Positions 49,658-62,307 of a DNA stretch of 64,000 nt are shown here, in pieces. The DNA is from Pseudisothecium myosuroides (Eukaryota > Streptophyta > Bryopsida > Hypnales > Lembophyllaceae). The notes beneath the pieces are model-generated. The model made no database searches and had not been told where the DNA came from. It worked only from the letters and a program-made list of their open reading frames with translations. Position 1 is the first letter of the stretch. Every line of letters starts with the position of its first letter. The position numbers and the translations under genes are program-made. The stretch lies in NCBI GenBank assembly GCA_951799445.1, contig OX637292.1, forward strand, positions 2,855,296-2,919,295. The letters are read 5' to 3'.

Positions 49658-51948
49658 TGTGGGCAGCGTTACTATCAAGCTCGAAGAGTATGATGGCCAC
49701 TGGGAGATTCCTAACGACTTCAGCGGATGCTTGGAATCAAGTCGGAAACATGGATCACGGTGCAATGACCTACACGCAACTACTGCAAATCCTCAGTCTG
49801 CTGAACGTTCAGTTCAGGTACGGGAGTGACTATGGAGTAGAACTACATGCGGGTCTTGCGTAGGCTAATTTAACACTCACTGTCAGTCTCAAGTCATTGG
49901 TCAAAATCTCTCTTGCAATGACTTGACTGCTGCTTTCACTAACGATCCGGGGGAGCTGCTCCGTTCACGTACGTACTCCCACCTCGTGTTACTCACCTCC
50001 TTCGCCAAATCACATATTTGCACATCCTGCTAGGTTGTAAGCCCAATTCCGCAGGCTCACTTGTGTGACTTGTAAAGATCTCCAAGATCTGCAAGTCACA
50101 AACCGCAGGATTGAGGAGGCTTGTTTCAGAAAAGACAGCCGGATTCACTCACTCATAGATTGAGCATAACCGCCCCTTCAATGGGAACCCACAAACTTAG
50201 ACACTAATGTAGGCTCTAATGCATCCAACCCAGAAGCTTTGATTGTGAGGATTTCTACCGAGTAGTCCTCATGTTTAGCAGTTCCTTTTGATGCGAGACT
50301 CATCCAAGGTTGATGACCATCAAAATGTCAGTAAACAAAAGTTTGCCTTCACCTGCGTTCCTTTTTGATGCGAGACTCACCCAAGGTTGATGAGCATCAA
50401 TCTGTAGACAGTATTTGCGTTAAGAGCTTCAATATATGTACCTTCGAGGTGTACATATACGTTCGTGTGCGACTTGTGACAGGTATTACACTCATTCTGC
50501 GCTTTTGAAGAGCACCCTCAGGGGCTGCTGCAGGGGGGGGGGGGGGGCACATGTAGAGTGCTTACTCTTCTCCATGGAGATTCAAGGTTGCCTTGTACAA
50601 TATTGTATTGTATAGTACAGTACATTGCAGAGGTAAAGATGCTACTCGTGTACTCTAGAGTAATAAATGTACTGTAGTCACTAATGAGCCTTTGGAGCAC
50701 CATTAGAGGTTGAGAGATGAGTACTGGACTATGCTCACAACCCTCTTGAACTTTAAATATCCATTCCAAAAACTTCTATCGCTGCACTCATCTTCAGGCA
50801 GAGAGGATGATGAGTTAAAGACTAGCTACTTATCAAATTCGTTCAACACTGCTGAGTAAGAATTCCGAGTCCCTTCTAGAGCGAATTAGATGTACAGTAT
50901 TGAGCTGCACTGTGCTAAGATCAAAATCAGTTTGTATCGGATAGTGCACTAGACACTGCGAAACAGGCAGATAGAATTGTGCCAATCGGCAAATGCAAAA
51001 TTTGTGTGTTACCACAGTTATCCTCTAAGAAATGGTGTCACCTCTATTTTGACCCTTACTTTTGAAAATAAGCAACCAATGGAGTTGTAGTTCTTTTCCA
51101 CGGGTTCGATTTTGAACTAGACAAGCAATAGCAAACACCAAGAGGTCAAAATGTTTTTGAGGTGCTAAAAACTCTTGGCCCTCGGATTTAGCTTGGGTAG
51201 GACCAAAAACCCCAATTGTTGTATAAGTGAACTCTATGTTAATAGATTGCAAGCAACCATGAGTTGTTAGGCACCAAAGCATAAAGTTGAACAAGAGATT
51301 AAAAGGCATTAGTAGGGGACACATCATCGTTTGTATACTATATACAGTCTACAAAAAAGAATTGGCATGCGCTCCAAGCGGGGGCAGAAAGCGGGGCAAC
51401 ACGCCTGTCTTATAGGATAACTCTACGATACAGGAATAGTTGCTACAAAGAATTTTTTTCTTGGAAAACAGAGTAAATATCTAACAACGGCTTACAGAAA
51501 CAGAATGAATTAAGTGGAAGCCAGTGGCCAACCGGCTCTCGGAAGCCCTTTTATCTGCAGCTCGGCAGCAACATTTCCACTTCCTACATCCATTTCTGTG
51601 AAACGCTACATATGAGTAGACAAACATTAAGGGTGATAAGCATACTCCAAAATAGGTCACTCGTTGGGCACTCCGTTGCTTCCACCAGCATACTCTAATT
51701 ATCCAAACAGGGACGAGATCAACTTTGATAATTCATAGAGCCACTCTAAGAAGATTCTGAATCTCCTAGAAGCTAAATTACATGTGCCTACCTAACATGC
51801 CCGTCATGGGGATCCATGAATAAATCGGTGAAACCATACCCAAGCTATACAGTGGCAGAAAGGGCATTAATCTAGTATACAGGTGATGACCCGAGATGTG
51901 ATGAGAGGCGAACCCGAGAGAAAAAACGGACCTGGTGCTCGCGAAGAA
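49658..51948. other. Convergent intergenic region
   Basis: It lies between the 3' ends of the receptor kinase (+) and the glucosyltransferase (-), so both 3' UTRs should be here. It includes a run of 15 G (50533-50547) and a near-direct repeat (TTTGATGCGAGACTCA, CCAAGGTTGATGA, CATCAA) at about 50286 and 50371. No gene is recognised. Confidence 0.5.
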
Positions 51949-54900
51949 CTAGAAGGCTTCTTTAACCACAGGTCGCCGGAAAAAAGGGAAGCAAGAACAT
52001 CCTAACTTTGAGACATTCTGATTGCGGCGCTGAGCTGGATCAATATTGCACACAATCCTGGGAATATGTACGAAAATATGCTTGTGGAAAGCATTGACAG
52101 CGCCTTGTATACCATCCTCGGATTCCATGGCTTTTGCTAGCTCCACTGCTTTTTCTTTGACCTGGCAAAGCACTCTGTAGTTTAAAAAAACGTGTCTGGG
52201 AGGTATACGTGCAGAAGCTGGCTACAAACCCTTTCAGTCATGCTCGACACTAGAAAATATAGCTGCAAATATGATACTTCAAATCACTCTAAATGGACAA
52301 TGATACAAATCTATGAATGCCTGTTCAACAAAAATGTTCACAATTCTCATTCTTTAGGCATATATACAAGAAAATCAGAAACATACCGTAGGGTTCAACA
52401 TAAACTCGATAGCACTGACAAGCTTGTCCAGACTGAAGTGGTTTACTGGAATAGGTGCTGGTCCTACGCCCTTCTCATGCACGCGATCACCCCAAAAGGG
52501 TTGATCTCCGAAGAAGGGAATGATTGTTGTTGGACACTGCGGACACAACAAAGAGAGCATTCTTCAATCAATTATCAAATGGTATTGACGGAACTCTTTG
52601 GCAATAAAGAAGACAACCAGCAACTGCAGTGGAGAACTGATATTCAGGTAAAGACACTCGTTGCTGACCCCAGGAAAGGCCGAGGGCAGAGCCTGATTGC
52701 GTATGTCGCCATACTGAGGTCTAGATTAAATCGAAGATGGAAAGATTCAGCTGCACCTATACGTTACATTTGAGTATACCAGACATTTAATGTGAACAGT
52801 GCTATGTTTCTCCAAGTCGTTTGACAAGGAGAATACAAAATTATAGCAACTCAGCACGTGACTTAACGTGATAAAGGCTAAAAGAACAGTGACACGAGGT
52901 AGGAGAGAAAAAGTACCGCAGCCTTGAGACCTGCAGAAGTGGTCCCTGCACCACCATGATGAATCTGGAGACATTCGAACAGGGTGTCAATCATGATACT
53001 GCTAAATATAACGATCCGAAGGCCTTGAAAAACATTGAACTGAACTCTTTAAGAGACTTTATAATCTGCAGAACTAAAAGAATGCACTCAGCGAAAAAAG
53101 AATGAGTCATACAAAGTGGAAAAAGAGTTTAGATACTGAATACGTACCACCGCAGCACACCGAGGAAACAGCCAATCGTGTGGGCAGTCCGACACAAGGT
53201 AAACATTCTCAGGTACCTCCTCCACTGTCAATAGTACAAAATCCCAAGGATGCGTCACGACATTGTAAAATTACGAGATATAATTTCTAGACAAGCAGAA
53301 ACGAAGTAATTATCAGATATCATCACTTCAAACGACAATGTTAAACAAGAGGATTTACTCCATGTCAAAGCCAGTCCTTGGGACGGAAAGAAAATGCAAA
53401 ACATTTAAAACTGAGATCAGAAATTCAGGAAAAGATATTCATAGACTGCATAGACCGTTAGCACAGCAAACACATAATATGGTCAAAAGCTTACAGTTTC
53501 CTATGCCACCCCAGCCCTTGCCAATTATTCCGCGCTGCCCAGTCTTGTTCAGTGCTTCAATAATAATATTCGTCATACCTTCTGGATCTTCTACAGGCTA
53601 CAGAGGAACAATGAGCAGATTAAATTCCACCCGCATCAGTAATGTCAAACCATCCTTCCTTGTTTGGCAATCAAACTTGTTGTCATGTGTTCATCACAAT
53701 GAATTCGAGATCAAACTTTCCAACATGTCTATGAGAAAGATAGTCGTTGAAGGCAAGGTCATTTCAACCTGACGATCAGTGTGTTGCAGCCAATAGCTTG
53801 CACAGAATCAAAAAACTTCTACTCACAGAATGAAGGCAGCCATATTTCATATATCATCAAGACATACGTAAATTAACTGGGTCAATGCCAAACACGGCAT
53901 GTTCCAAGTCGCATACAACCCCAATCAATAGGACAAACGATAAAAGAAGCTTACCAGACTTCCAAAACCAATATAAATCGGGGGTGGACCGGCTTGAAGC
54001 CACTTCACGAGGTCTTCTGGAGGTTTAAAATCCGTCGCAAGGTTTAAGAAGCAAAAGCCAACCACATCAACCAACGGTCCCCAGTCTGCAAGATAAAACA
54101 AAATCATGTAGGGAAGGCTGATAAGACAAGAAGCTTGCAAACTTATGAACAGAGAAAGCAGGTTAGAAGAAACCAAAATATAGCAGCCCGTTATCATCCT
54201 TGTCCTACAAATGATAAGGTGTCCACGGAAAGCAATAGACATCCTAGAAGAGCGCGGCGAACTCAGAAAGCTCATAAATATAGGAAGATATGAACCTTTG
54301 GGCTTCGGAACCAAGTGGGGGCTCCAGATGTAGCCTGTTGGCAATTCAGTGATAGAACCTTGAGAACCACTCAAGTAAGTGATAGGTCGTAGCTTCAGTT
54401 TCTTCTTACGCCAACTGTTGACAATTCCACGAATCCCCAACCAAATCAGCGTGTCCACCACTCCATAGGACATCTGACAGGAAAATGACAAAATTGCAAC
54501 ACATCAAGAAAAAAAAATGAGGTTTCAGACACAACAAACTCATGGTGTGAAGATAGGCGATATAGAGCTGCGTCAATGAAAGGCAATCACCGAAGATGAC
54601 TGACAAAGAAACCTGCTGTAGTCCGATCAATTCATGGGCACTTACTCGATATGCTTGTGGCTGCTTCACTCGAGCCAGGGGATGCGGAAACGCAGAAGTA
54701 GGCCTTTAAAATCCACAAAAGAACCAAAATTTGAGAAACAAACAATGGAGACACGCAAATGCAAATTGAATAGACCAACCATGTAAGGATCAATCGCTTT
54801 ATATCTCTTTCATTTGCCAAGTATAGCATCCCAAAGTGCACTAAAACTAAAGTCTTTCTACAACCAACCCAGAGAGGGCTGCATGAACCCTGGCAAGCCT

Positions 54901-57478
54901 AAACTTACGTCCAAGGCATCGTGAAAAAGATGTGCAACGGAATTTTGAGATACTCTGCTACATGCACATGTCCTGGAAAAAAGATCCAATTTTTCTTGTT
55001 AGACTTTAAAATGCCATAAGTCTTGCCATAAGTTAATGAATGTGCAGATTTCATCGAGTAACACACAATGTTCCGCACCAAGTACAAAGTCACAAAGACG
55101 TGCATTAAGATACAAGACCCTCAAACATAACTTAGCAGATACCCGCAACACAGGTCTAGAAGAAAACAAACCGATCATATCAACAAGAAAAACAGGAATT
55201 ATTGGTTCCGAATGCTGCATATACAGCATAACATTCAACGACAAGAATACAAAACTTGAGTTCATTTCAAAATCAGTATGTTACTTGGTCTATACAAGAA
55301 GACCTTTCTCCAAAAAATCTAAACAGAGACCTAGACTGACAGTTCGGTAACATGCATACCATATGCTGGAGGGTTGGCAATGATAGCCTGCGCCTGAAAC
55401 TTGATAAGAGTATCCAAGTCTGGCTCAGTGCAAGCTGCTAGTAGAGAATAGACAATTGACTTAATTTGCTCGCGTTGAACTGGGATCTCCGAAGGGTTTG
55501 AAGGCAAGAATCCCTTATTCTTGACCATATCTGTCAAGAAATCGAAAGAAAAACGCTTGATCAAATTCAAATATTTACATCGAGCAAATTAGATTGCTCA
55601 AGAAAGAAAATGCAGGATTAAATAATCAATGCTCATAGTTTGGAGATGAGAGTATACATCCAGCAAGGACCACAGGATCGCCTCCTAGAGGATAGAATTC
55701 CAAGCCCTCCCTCTTCACAAAGTTTTCAAAGTTCTTGTGTGATGCCAGTCTTACTCGGTGTCCGTATTCCTGTCACAACGTCATCAAGAAGTGTGTTTTA
55801 AGTCATTTTTCTATATTCAGAGTAAGAAAACCTATAAAATCAACTAATGGAAGGTACACACAGCTCAATGACCTCACACAACGCGGCCAGGCAAGCGACC
55901 TCACAAACCAGATAGCCACATTCTTGACAGGCGTTTCATGAACAGTGTGTAAATTGTTCATGAACAGGTCAGAACAAACGCACACAAGAGTGGGTATTGA
56001 GATCACCTGCAATTTTTTCCCAATAGCTATGAATGGTTGTACGTCACCACGGGTACCAACGATGAGCATAACAATTTTCAAGGGAGGAATTGCCTTATAA
56101 TCAAGTAAAAACTCCTCGTTCTTCTTATCCGATCGGTCATCTTCACCTTCTGTAGGTTGGGTTTTGTTTCGAGGTGTGAAACCAAACCCAAACAAGAACT
56201 TCGCTGCTTGTGAACTCTCGGTATAATCAAACTCTACTGCCCCATCTTTTTTTATAGTAGCTAGCTTTCTCAAAAGTTTTCTCTGCCACAAGGAAAAGTT
56301 ATATGACAGTAAGGATACAACACACAATATACTACAGATTGAAAATAAAACTGCAACAAAAAGTTGGTAGTAGAAGAGGAAGACACCTTTCTGCGGGTTG
56401 ACAAATTGGCCTCTGCAGCATAGCGAATACTCGCATCATCATCATCATTTTTTGCTTTTCTTCTCATTTCAGTGTGGGAACGTCTCAAACCCTTTCCAGG
56501 AGTATCACTCCCAGAACTTGCCAATGAAGGCATTGACGATGATCTCCCAACTGATTCGTCTGCAACACTCGTGATAAATTCAATGCAAAGCTCATGATAA
56601 TTTAAGAAGTCCAAGAAAATTGGAAAATTGGAAAATTTAATCCAAATCCCAAAATAGTGAACACTGAACCGAGTAGATTAACATTGCAAGTCGAAAAAAA
56701 ATTCTAGAATCTAAAAAAGACGAGAGTAAACAGCTTCAACTTCAAGAAGGAAGACGAATATAGTCTCACCTTGAGTTGAAACTTCGGAACCGGCATATAT
56801 TTTCTGGATGAGGTGGACACTCTCTGGAGTGTTTCCATGTTGAGAACTATCCAAAGCAGGAACAACTAATATTTTTCGTGCACCATCCTCTACAATTGGG
56901 ACAGAAGAAGAAGGCGGCATCGGGACAGGCATTGAGTGAGAAGTATGCAAAGCTGGTCCATCCTTGTCCGTTGACTCCCCCCGATTTAACTCATTCTCTT
57001 CCTCCGAAATTCCCATAGCCAAAGTCTCCACGCTTTCAAAAGATTCGAATCCATTCCTACTGTCCTCTGATAAAATTGCAGATACAACATCTGAGTTCAC
57101 GCTTCTATCATTCATGCCTTCATGATCGCCAGCGCTAGAAGCCAAATCAGGCAATACAGACGGTCGAACGTTGGTTGGAAAGGTAGTCATAAGCGGGAAT
57201 TCTGTTCTGGAGGATAAAGAATCGTCCTCACTAGACGGTGCACCAGGCGTTCCAGCAGGTACATATTGAGGAAGGGGGCGTTGATTTGCCATAAAATCAT
57301 TTGGGCTCGTCATGAGCTCTGAGGTAGAAGAGACAGGATTACTAGATGAAGTTGATTCGGTCCTTTGCTCTAATACTGGGGTAGGAGAAGGCATATCAGA
57401 CTGGGGAAATTGTGGACTCCTAGAGGGTGAAGTTTCAGACTGTGCTGTTTCATGCATATTCGTACCAGACGAATGCAT
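51949..57478 (-). CDS. UGT80: Sterol 3-beta-glucosyltransferase (UGT80), 820 aa
   Basis: Transfers glucose from UDP-glucose to the 3-OH of membrane sterols, giving steryl glucosides. Fourteen exons, high to low coordinate: 57478-56770, 56559-56387, 56282-56007, 55769-55658, 55530-55360, 54972-54909, 54703-54646, 54473-54296, 54085-53955, 53597-53495, 53224-53148, 52964-52917, 52536-52387, 52161-51949. Phases agree and the sum is 2463 bases. Residues 1-360 are a Ser/Pro-rich, low-complexity N-terminus. The GT1 fold starts at LKIVMLIVGTRGDVQPF (362-378). Next come IIANPPAYGHVHVAE, HIFFTMPWTPT, YLSGSQGS, IYIGFGSL, the sugar-nucleotide site HHGGAGTT (686-693) and PFFGDQPFWGDRV. Arabidopsis UGT80A2 is about 637 aa, so this N-terminus is long. 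An in-frame stop lies upstream; an alternative ATG is at 57457. Confidence 0.93.
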
Positions 57479-60400
57479 GAGGTACAGTAGGACACGAATC
57501 ACTAATGACTGAAATGGCTGCTACAAAGACTGCTCACGTAGCTGGTGCAACAAACATGAGCCAAACCTCCACGCATAACGTTCTAGATCGTATACGGTAT
57601 CAAATTCAATTCCTACAAGATCATCTGCATCCACAACAGTAAGATATTAATTCCCAGCCTGTTACGTTTGAACACATGTCACTTTCTCTTACTAGATGAA
57701 AAATTTCCAAATGCTAAGAGAAATCTAAGGTGATAAAACCTAAACAGTCATAAAAACAAACTGTGGAAAGCTTGTACTCAAGTACATATTTCAAACGTTT
57801 GAAAGCATGAAACTCTGGAGGCAGACCAATGCAATCCTCAAACAAGCAGAAGATGATGATCTATCTGACTTCTTCCTCACAATAACCAATGTTACTGGCT
57901 GGTAAAATGAAAGTCAGGAAGCTGAACTCAATCGAACTAATGAACCGTGTCCAACTTCGGAAGAAGGCAAAATTGGAAAATAACAGAGAAAAAAAAAACT
58001 ATTCTTCGTCTGCTAAACAGACAACAGCCAGAATGAGGAGAAGTAAAATCGCAGCACTAAAAGTGAATGATATCCCTCAAGAATGTCCAGAAACTCGCAT
58101 TATAACGTAATACACGAGGAAATTAGAGAGGAAAGGGTAGGAGTTCAAAATTTGAAATAACCACGGAGAGCTGAATCCAATCGAACCATGAAGTGTATTC
58201 AACTTTGAAGGACGACAGGATTCAAAAATTGCAGAGAAGAAAAACATGATTCCTTCAAAACAGACAACAGCCAGACTGAGTGACCATTTTCTGGTCGCTA
58301 CCAGGAGAAGCAAAATTCCTGCACCAGAAGTGTCTGATATCCCTCAAGAATGTTGGACAGCAACCCGCAAAGTAACAGAACACACGGTCAGACTAACGAG
58401 AAAAAGAATAGCAGAAATCGTAGAGATCTCGAAATGTTAATGCCTCGGGAGCCCCGTCTTCAACAATTCTCTCACAGCCTAGATGAAACAAAACATTCAG
58501 ATCGCGGCATCACCTCTCGACTCTGGCGTTTCTAAAACCTTTCAGTCATCATAACCACGATTCCTACGCTATACGCCAGAAGCTCTAAGAGAAAGAAAAA
58601 AAAAATTTAACTTAACACGAAACCTCAGCCTTAGCTACACTCAAGCCAATAAAAAAACCCGCAAAACGACTAGAAAAAAAGACCTGAGAAAATTTCCACG
58701 CGAGAATCTCCAGGTTCCAAAAAAGTGTCCGATTGGAGCGTACTATATAAACAAAAAGCACAACGACGACGGTGGTCGAACCGCAACTCACTCACCCGAC
58801 AGAAGCTCGAAACTCCAAAGGAAGCCTCGCGAAGTGCGCGCTGCGACACGGGCCAAGCCCGAGCCCCGCGAACGCACTGTTCCTTTAGCGTTCCCAGACC
58901 TACCCTCACGTTCCCACCAACCAATCTCCCAAGCATCATTCTCGGTGGTGTGATTCCACTTCACAGGTCTCCCTTGCGCATTTTGGAAATCTAGTGTAGA
59001 ATGTGACGAATTCCGCAAACAAGTATGCTGCCGTTAATTAGGTTATACCGTTACTCTAGTGTGGCAAGTGTCACTGCCACAACTACACCGGCCCAGCCTT
59101 TTGCGCTCAAACCTTTTTTCAGGACAGGTTTCCAAATCGCAAGAAAAGCACACCAGCACTCGGCCACGGTTAAGTAGCATACTACCGTTATTGCAGCTCG
59201 TTTCTCTATCAGTGAACTCTGGTCGGAGACGTTTCTTGGACCATACGCTAATTTCCTTTTAAAAAATCATTTTCAAACTGAAGATGCGTGCGTCGCAAAA
59301 ACTCAAGCAAACTAGATTCGAAGAAAAGTCGGAGAACGGAAACGAAACTGCGCAACTCCAGGCGTCACCGTGGTTTTGAACCTAATATATTAGATGCTCC
59401 CATTTAAATCGCAACCCGGAATAAATGTCACATGATCAGCTCTCCCTTCCGACAGACAACTAGGAATCTCTGCAGAATTTGCATCCCTCGCCAACAACAA
59501 GCATATCATTCTGTTTCAACCTCAAAACCTCACATAGGAGGCCTAAATAGTAGACGCCTGTACCTTGACTAAGAATCGGAGTTTTCAAGAATTGAAAAAG
59601 TCGTAGCTGAATACTCCATAACCAGAGTTGAAGCAGATCTAGCAGCAATAATACTACACTCCGCGAAAAGAAAAATGCCGGAAAAGAACAGTCCACAGAA
59701 ACAGATTAAGAGCCACAACTTTTTCCGCAAAAGTTCCGGGAAAATCAATGATTCAAATTACAATAAGCACCACGACTCCAACGTCAAATGGCAAACCCTG
59801 AACGCTCCATCAGCGCAGTGCCGATTCCTAACACAAGCTACAACACTCAAATTCTACACACACACGTCTCTGCGCAACCGACGAGGAGAGCTTTTCGATT
59901 CTGCCAAAGTGAAAATTCTCTTAAGGGGCCTGCCTGACAAGTGTGGTAGGGTCCAATCCAGCTAGCGAGACGGAGGGTCACGACGAAAGCCGACAACTGA
60001 GTCAGTGCTACGGAACTTGCACCGAGGGTACACGAATAATTGCGGGGTTCCTTCACGTTTTGACTTGCACTAGTACTTGTTCCGCAGTACTCCACAAGAT
60101 TTCGGTCGTATAATTCCAGAATCCAGATGCAAACAGCGTGATAATAAGTTAGTAAGCTTACAGAGCCTTTCTTCCTCGTTCATGCTCGAGACACTACTCA
60201 CAGCAAAAATATCTTCAACGGCGACACTTCCCACAACTTTCTGCGAAAAAAAATTCTCCGTCCGTCTCTCGCTTGCGCCTCACTGCGCGATCAGTCGCAT
60301 CGGCTCCTCTGTTTCAGGTCCCACCATGGACGTGGTCATTCCTGAGTCCTGCCTGAGACGCAGGGACGCCTATTGGATTTTAGTGCATGCCCGCTTTGTA

Positions 60401-60531
60401 GGGTCTGCTGCGGGGTTGGCTAAATTTAGCGAAAGCTAGCTGCAAGGAAAGGACGAGCCTGTCACCGTGTGTGAGAAGAGGAAGGGCGCTCTATAATCGT
60501 GCTTTTTGATTCGCTCAGCCTTTGCAGCGGC
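57479..60531 (-). promoter_or_regulatory. Upstream region of the glucosyltransferase
   Basis: Probable promoter and leader of the minus-strand UGT80 gene. GC rises around 58750-58980 and 60000-60530, but no coding exon is recognised. Two diverged copies of a block of about 220 bp sit at 57905-58110 and 58160-58370. The transcription start is not located. Confidence 0.4.
57905..58370. repeat. Two diverged copies of a 220-bp block
   Basis: Common words are GCTGAAYYCAATCGAAC, CAGACAACAGCCAGA and GATATCCCTCAAGAATGT, in the same order in both copies. The second copy has about 20 extra bases (CATTTTCTGGTCGCTACCAG). Confidence 0.75.
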
Positions 60532-60761
60532 CGGGGTGAACTGACCCCCTCGCTCGGCCGCGAGGGAAAAGCCTGAAATTTTTTATTTGCCACACATGAT
60601 AAAATTTGCAAATTCTGAATTCATATTTGCAATCAGAGGCCCCAAATTAGCAAGGAGAGGTCTAGAACATACCCTAGAGACTGCCCAAAATAGGGGACTT
60701 TTTTTTCACATGCACCCCTGGGATGACTTGGGCGGCCGAGCGAGGGGGCCAATTCACCCCG
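60532..60761. mobile_element. 230-bp GC-ended TIR element
   Basis: Inverted repeats of about 30 bp: left CGGGGTGAACTGACCCCC then TCGCTCGGCCGC, and right, minus strand, CGGGGTGAATTGGCCCCC then TCGCTCGGCCGC. They enclose an AT-rich core. No target duplication is visible at the edges, so the superfamily is unknown. Confidence 0.7.
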
Positions 60762-61521
60762 ACGTCTCAATCGTTTCTTGGATAAGCCACTCTGTGAGTA
60801 GGACGGTAGGGGAGGTGGCATGAGTGAGGTGGCTATGAGGTTTGTAGAGGTAAAAGAGGTAAACAATGAATTAATTGGCAGTTCTCTTCAAACATTTCTA
60901 AGCCAAGATCTGGTTTTGGATCTTCCATTTTTACACTCCAACTAATCATTTTTTCAAAGGCACTACACAAAATAGTGAAATTAGATTGCCCCTCACTAAT
61001 TTATTGACATTGTGCACTATATAAATATGTATTGTTACTATAGAAGGATGCAAGAATGTAAAAACCATGTGTGTCACATGGATTGGTGCATTGGTTCATG
61101 GCTTAGGTTTAGAGAGTCGCATGCGCCTCGATATAGACAAGTAGTGAATCATGAGGTAACTTTTCTAGGTAAGGCAACCTTATTGTTTAAGGCAACCCAA
61201 TTTCACTATTTTGTATAACCAACAATAAATTAACCGGACAAAAATTGGTAGGACCGGCAACCAACCGTTGTGCAAAAATAAAAGGTGGATATGTGGCCAC
61301 CGCTTTAATGAAATTGTCAAATTTTAGGCACTTGCCAATTCGACTCCAAGGCTAATATCCAAGTTCCTAGAGGCGGGTATGTTCTTAGACTTAGAGTGCA
61401 TAACTCCCAATTTTTTACATTAAAAATAAATTTAGAAATTTGTTATTTACAACCAAATGATCAAATTTGAAAATTTGGAATTTATATTTGAACTCATAGA
61501 CCCCATATTCACTTGTATAGA
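60762..61521. other. Gene-free stretch
   Basis: AT-rich and without recognised coding or element ends. Confidence 0.45.
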
Positions 61522-62307
61522 CTTACAATGACTCCCCAAAGTAGTTGGCTACCCTAAAAATTGCTCTCATAAATTGAGAAATTGGAATTATGAAGTGAAA
61601 TTTAGACATGTTGTTGTACAAAACAAATTCTTCCCTCATGAGTAATTTCACTTTAAATGGACTACATTTAGACCTATTATTAATTGAATGAAATTTCTAT
61701 GAAATTTTTTTTTTTTTGTGAGAAGTCAAAATGTCCCATTTCTTTTTATAGGAAGAATGTACATCTTGACAAGAATCACATGTTACAAATTTCATGAATT
61801 TTGGATTTTTATTGATTGAGATCTAATTGACTAAAATTTGACCCCAAAATTTTGTTTTTAAAATTTTTCACTCCATAAATTGCAAAAAAATATGTTTTTG
61901 ACATATATAATCATTTTATGTTATTTTAAATTTTTGTTTTATTTTTTTTCAATTTATGGAGTGAAAAATTAAAAAACAAAATTTTGGGGTCAAATTTTAG
62001 TCAATTAGATCTCAATCAATAAAAATCCAAAATTCATGAAACTTGTAACATGTGATTCTTGTCAAGATGTACATTCTTCCTATAAAAAGAAATGGGACAT
62101 TTTGACTTCTCACAAAAAAAAAAATTCCATAGAAATTTCATTCAATTAATAATAGGTCTAAATGTGGTCCATTTAAAGTGAAATTACACATGAGGGTAGA
62201 ATTCCTTTTGTACAACAACATGTCTAAATTTCACTTCATAATTCCAATTTCTCAATTTATGAGAGCAATTTTTAGGGTGGCCAACTACTTTGGGGAGTCA
62301 CTGTAAG
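61522..62307. repeat. Long inverted repeat, arms about 360 bp
   Basis: Arms 61522-61882 and 61950-62307 are reverse complements with few differences; the loop is about 67 bases. The outer ends are CTTACAATGACTCCCC and GGGGAGTCACTGTAAG. No clear target duplication flanks them. It encodes no protein. It may be a foldback transposon or a source of a long double-stranded hairpin RNA. Confidence 0.9.

Noticed and set aside
51095..51120. GGGTTCGATTTTGAAC resembling a tRNA T-arm
   Set aside because: No acceptor, D-arm or anticodon arm can be built around it.
54905..55265. Overlapping minus-strand frames next to UGT80 exon 6
   Set aside because: Only 54972-54909 carries conserved UGT80 sequence bounded by splice sites; the remainder is intron.
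58725..58994. Possible plus-strand gene near a TATATAAA at about 58744
   Set aside because: The protein is basic and low in information, and no splice or homology support is seen. It is more likely the leader or promoter of the minus-strand gene.
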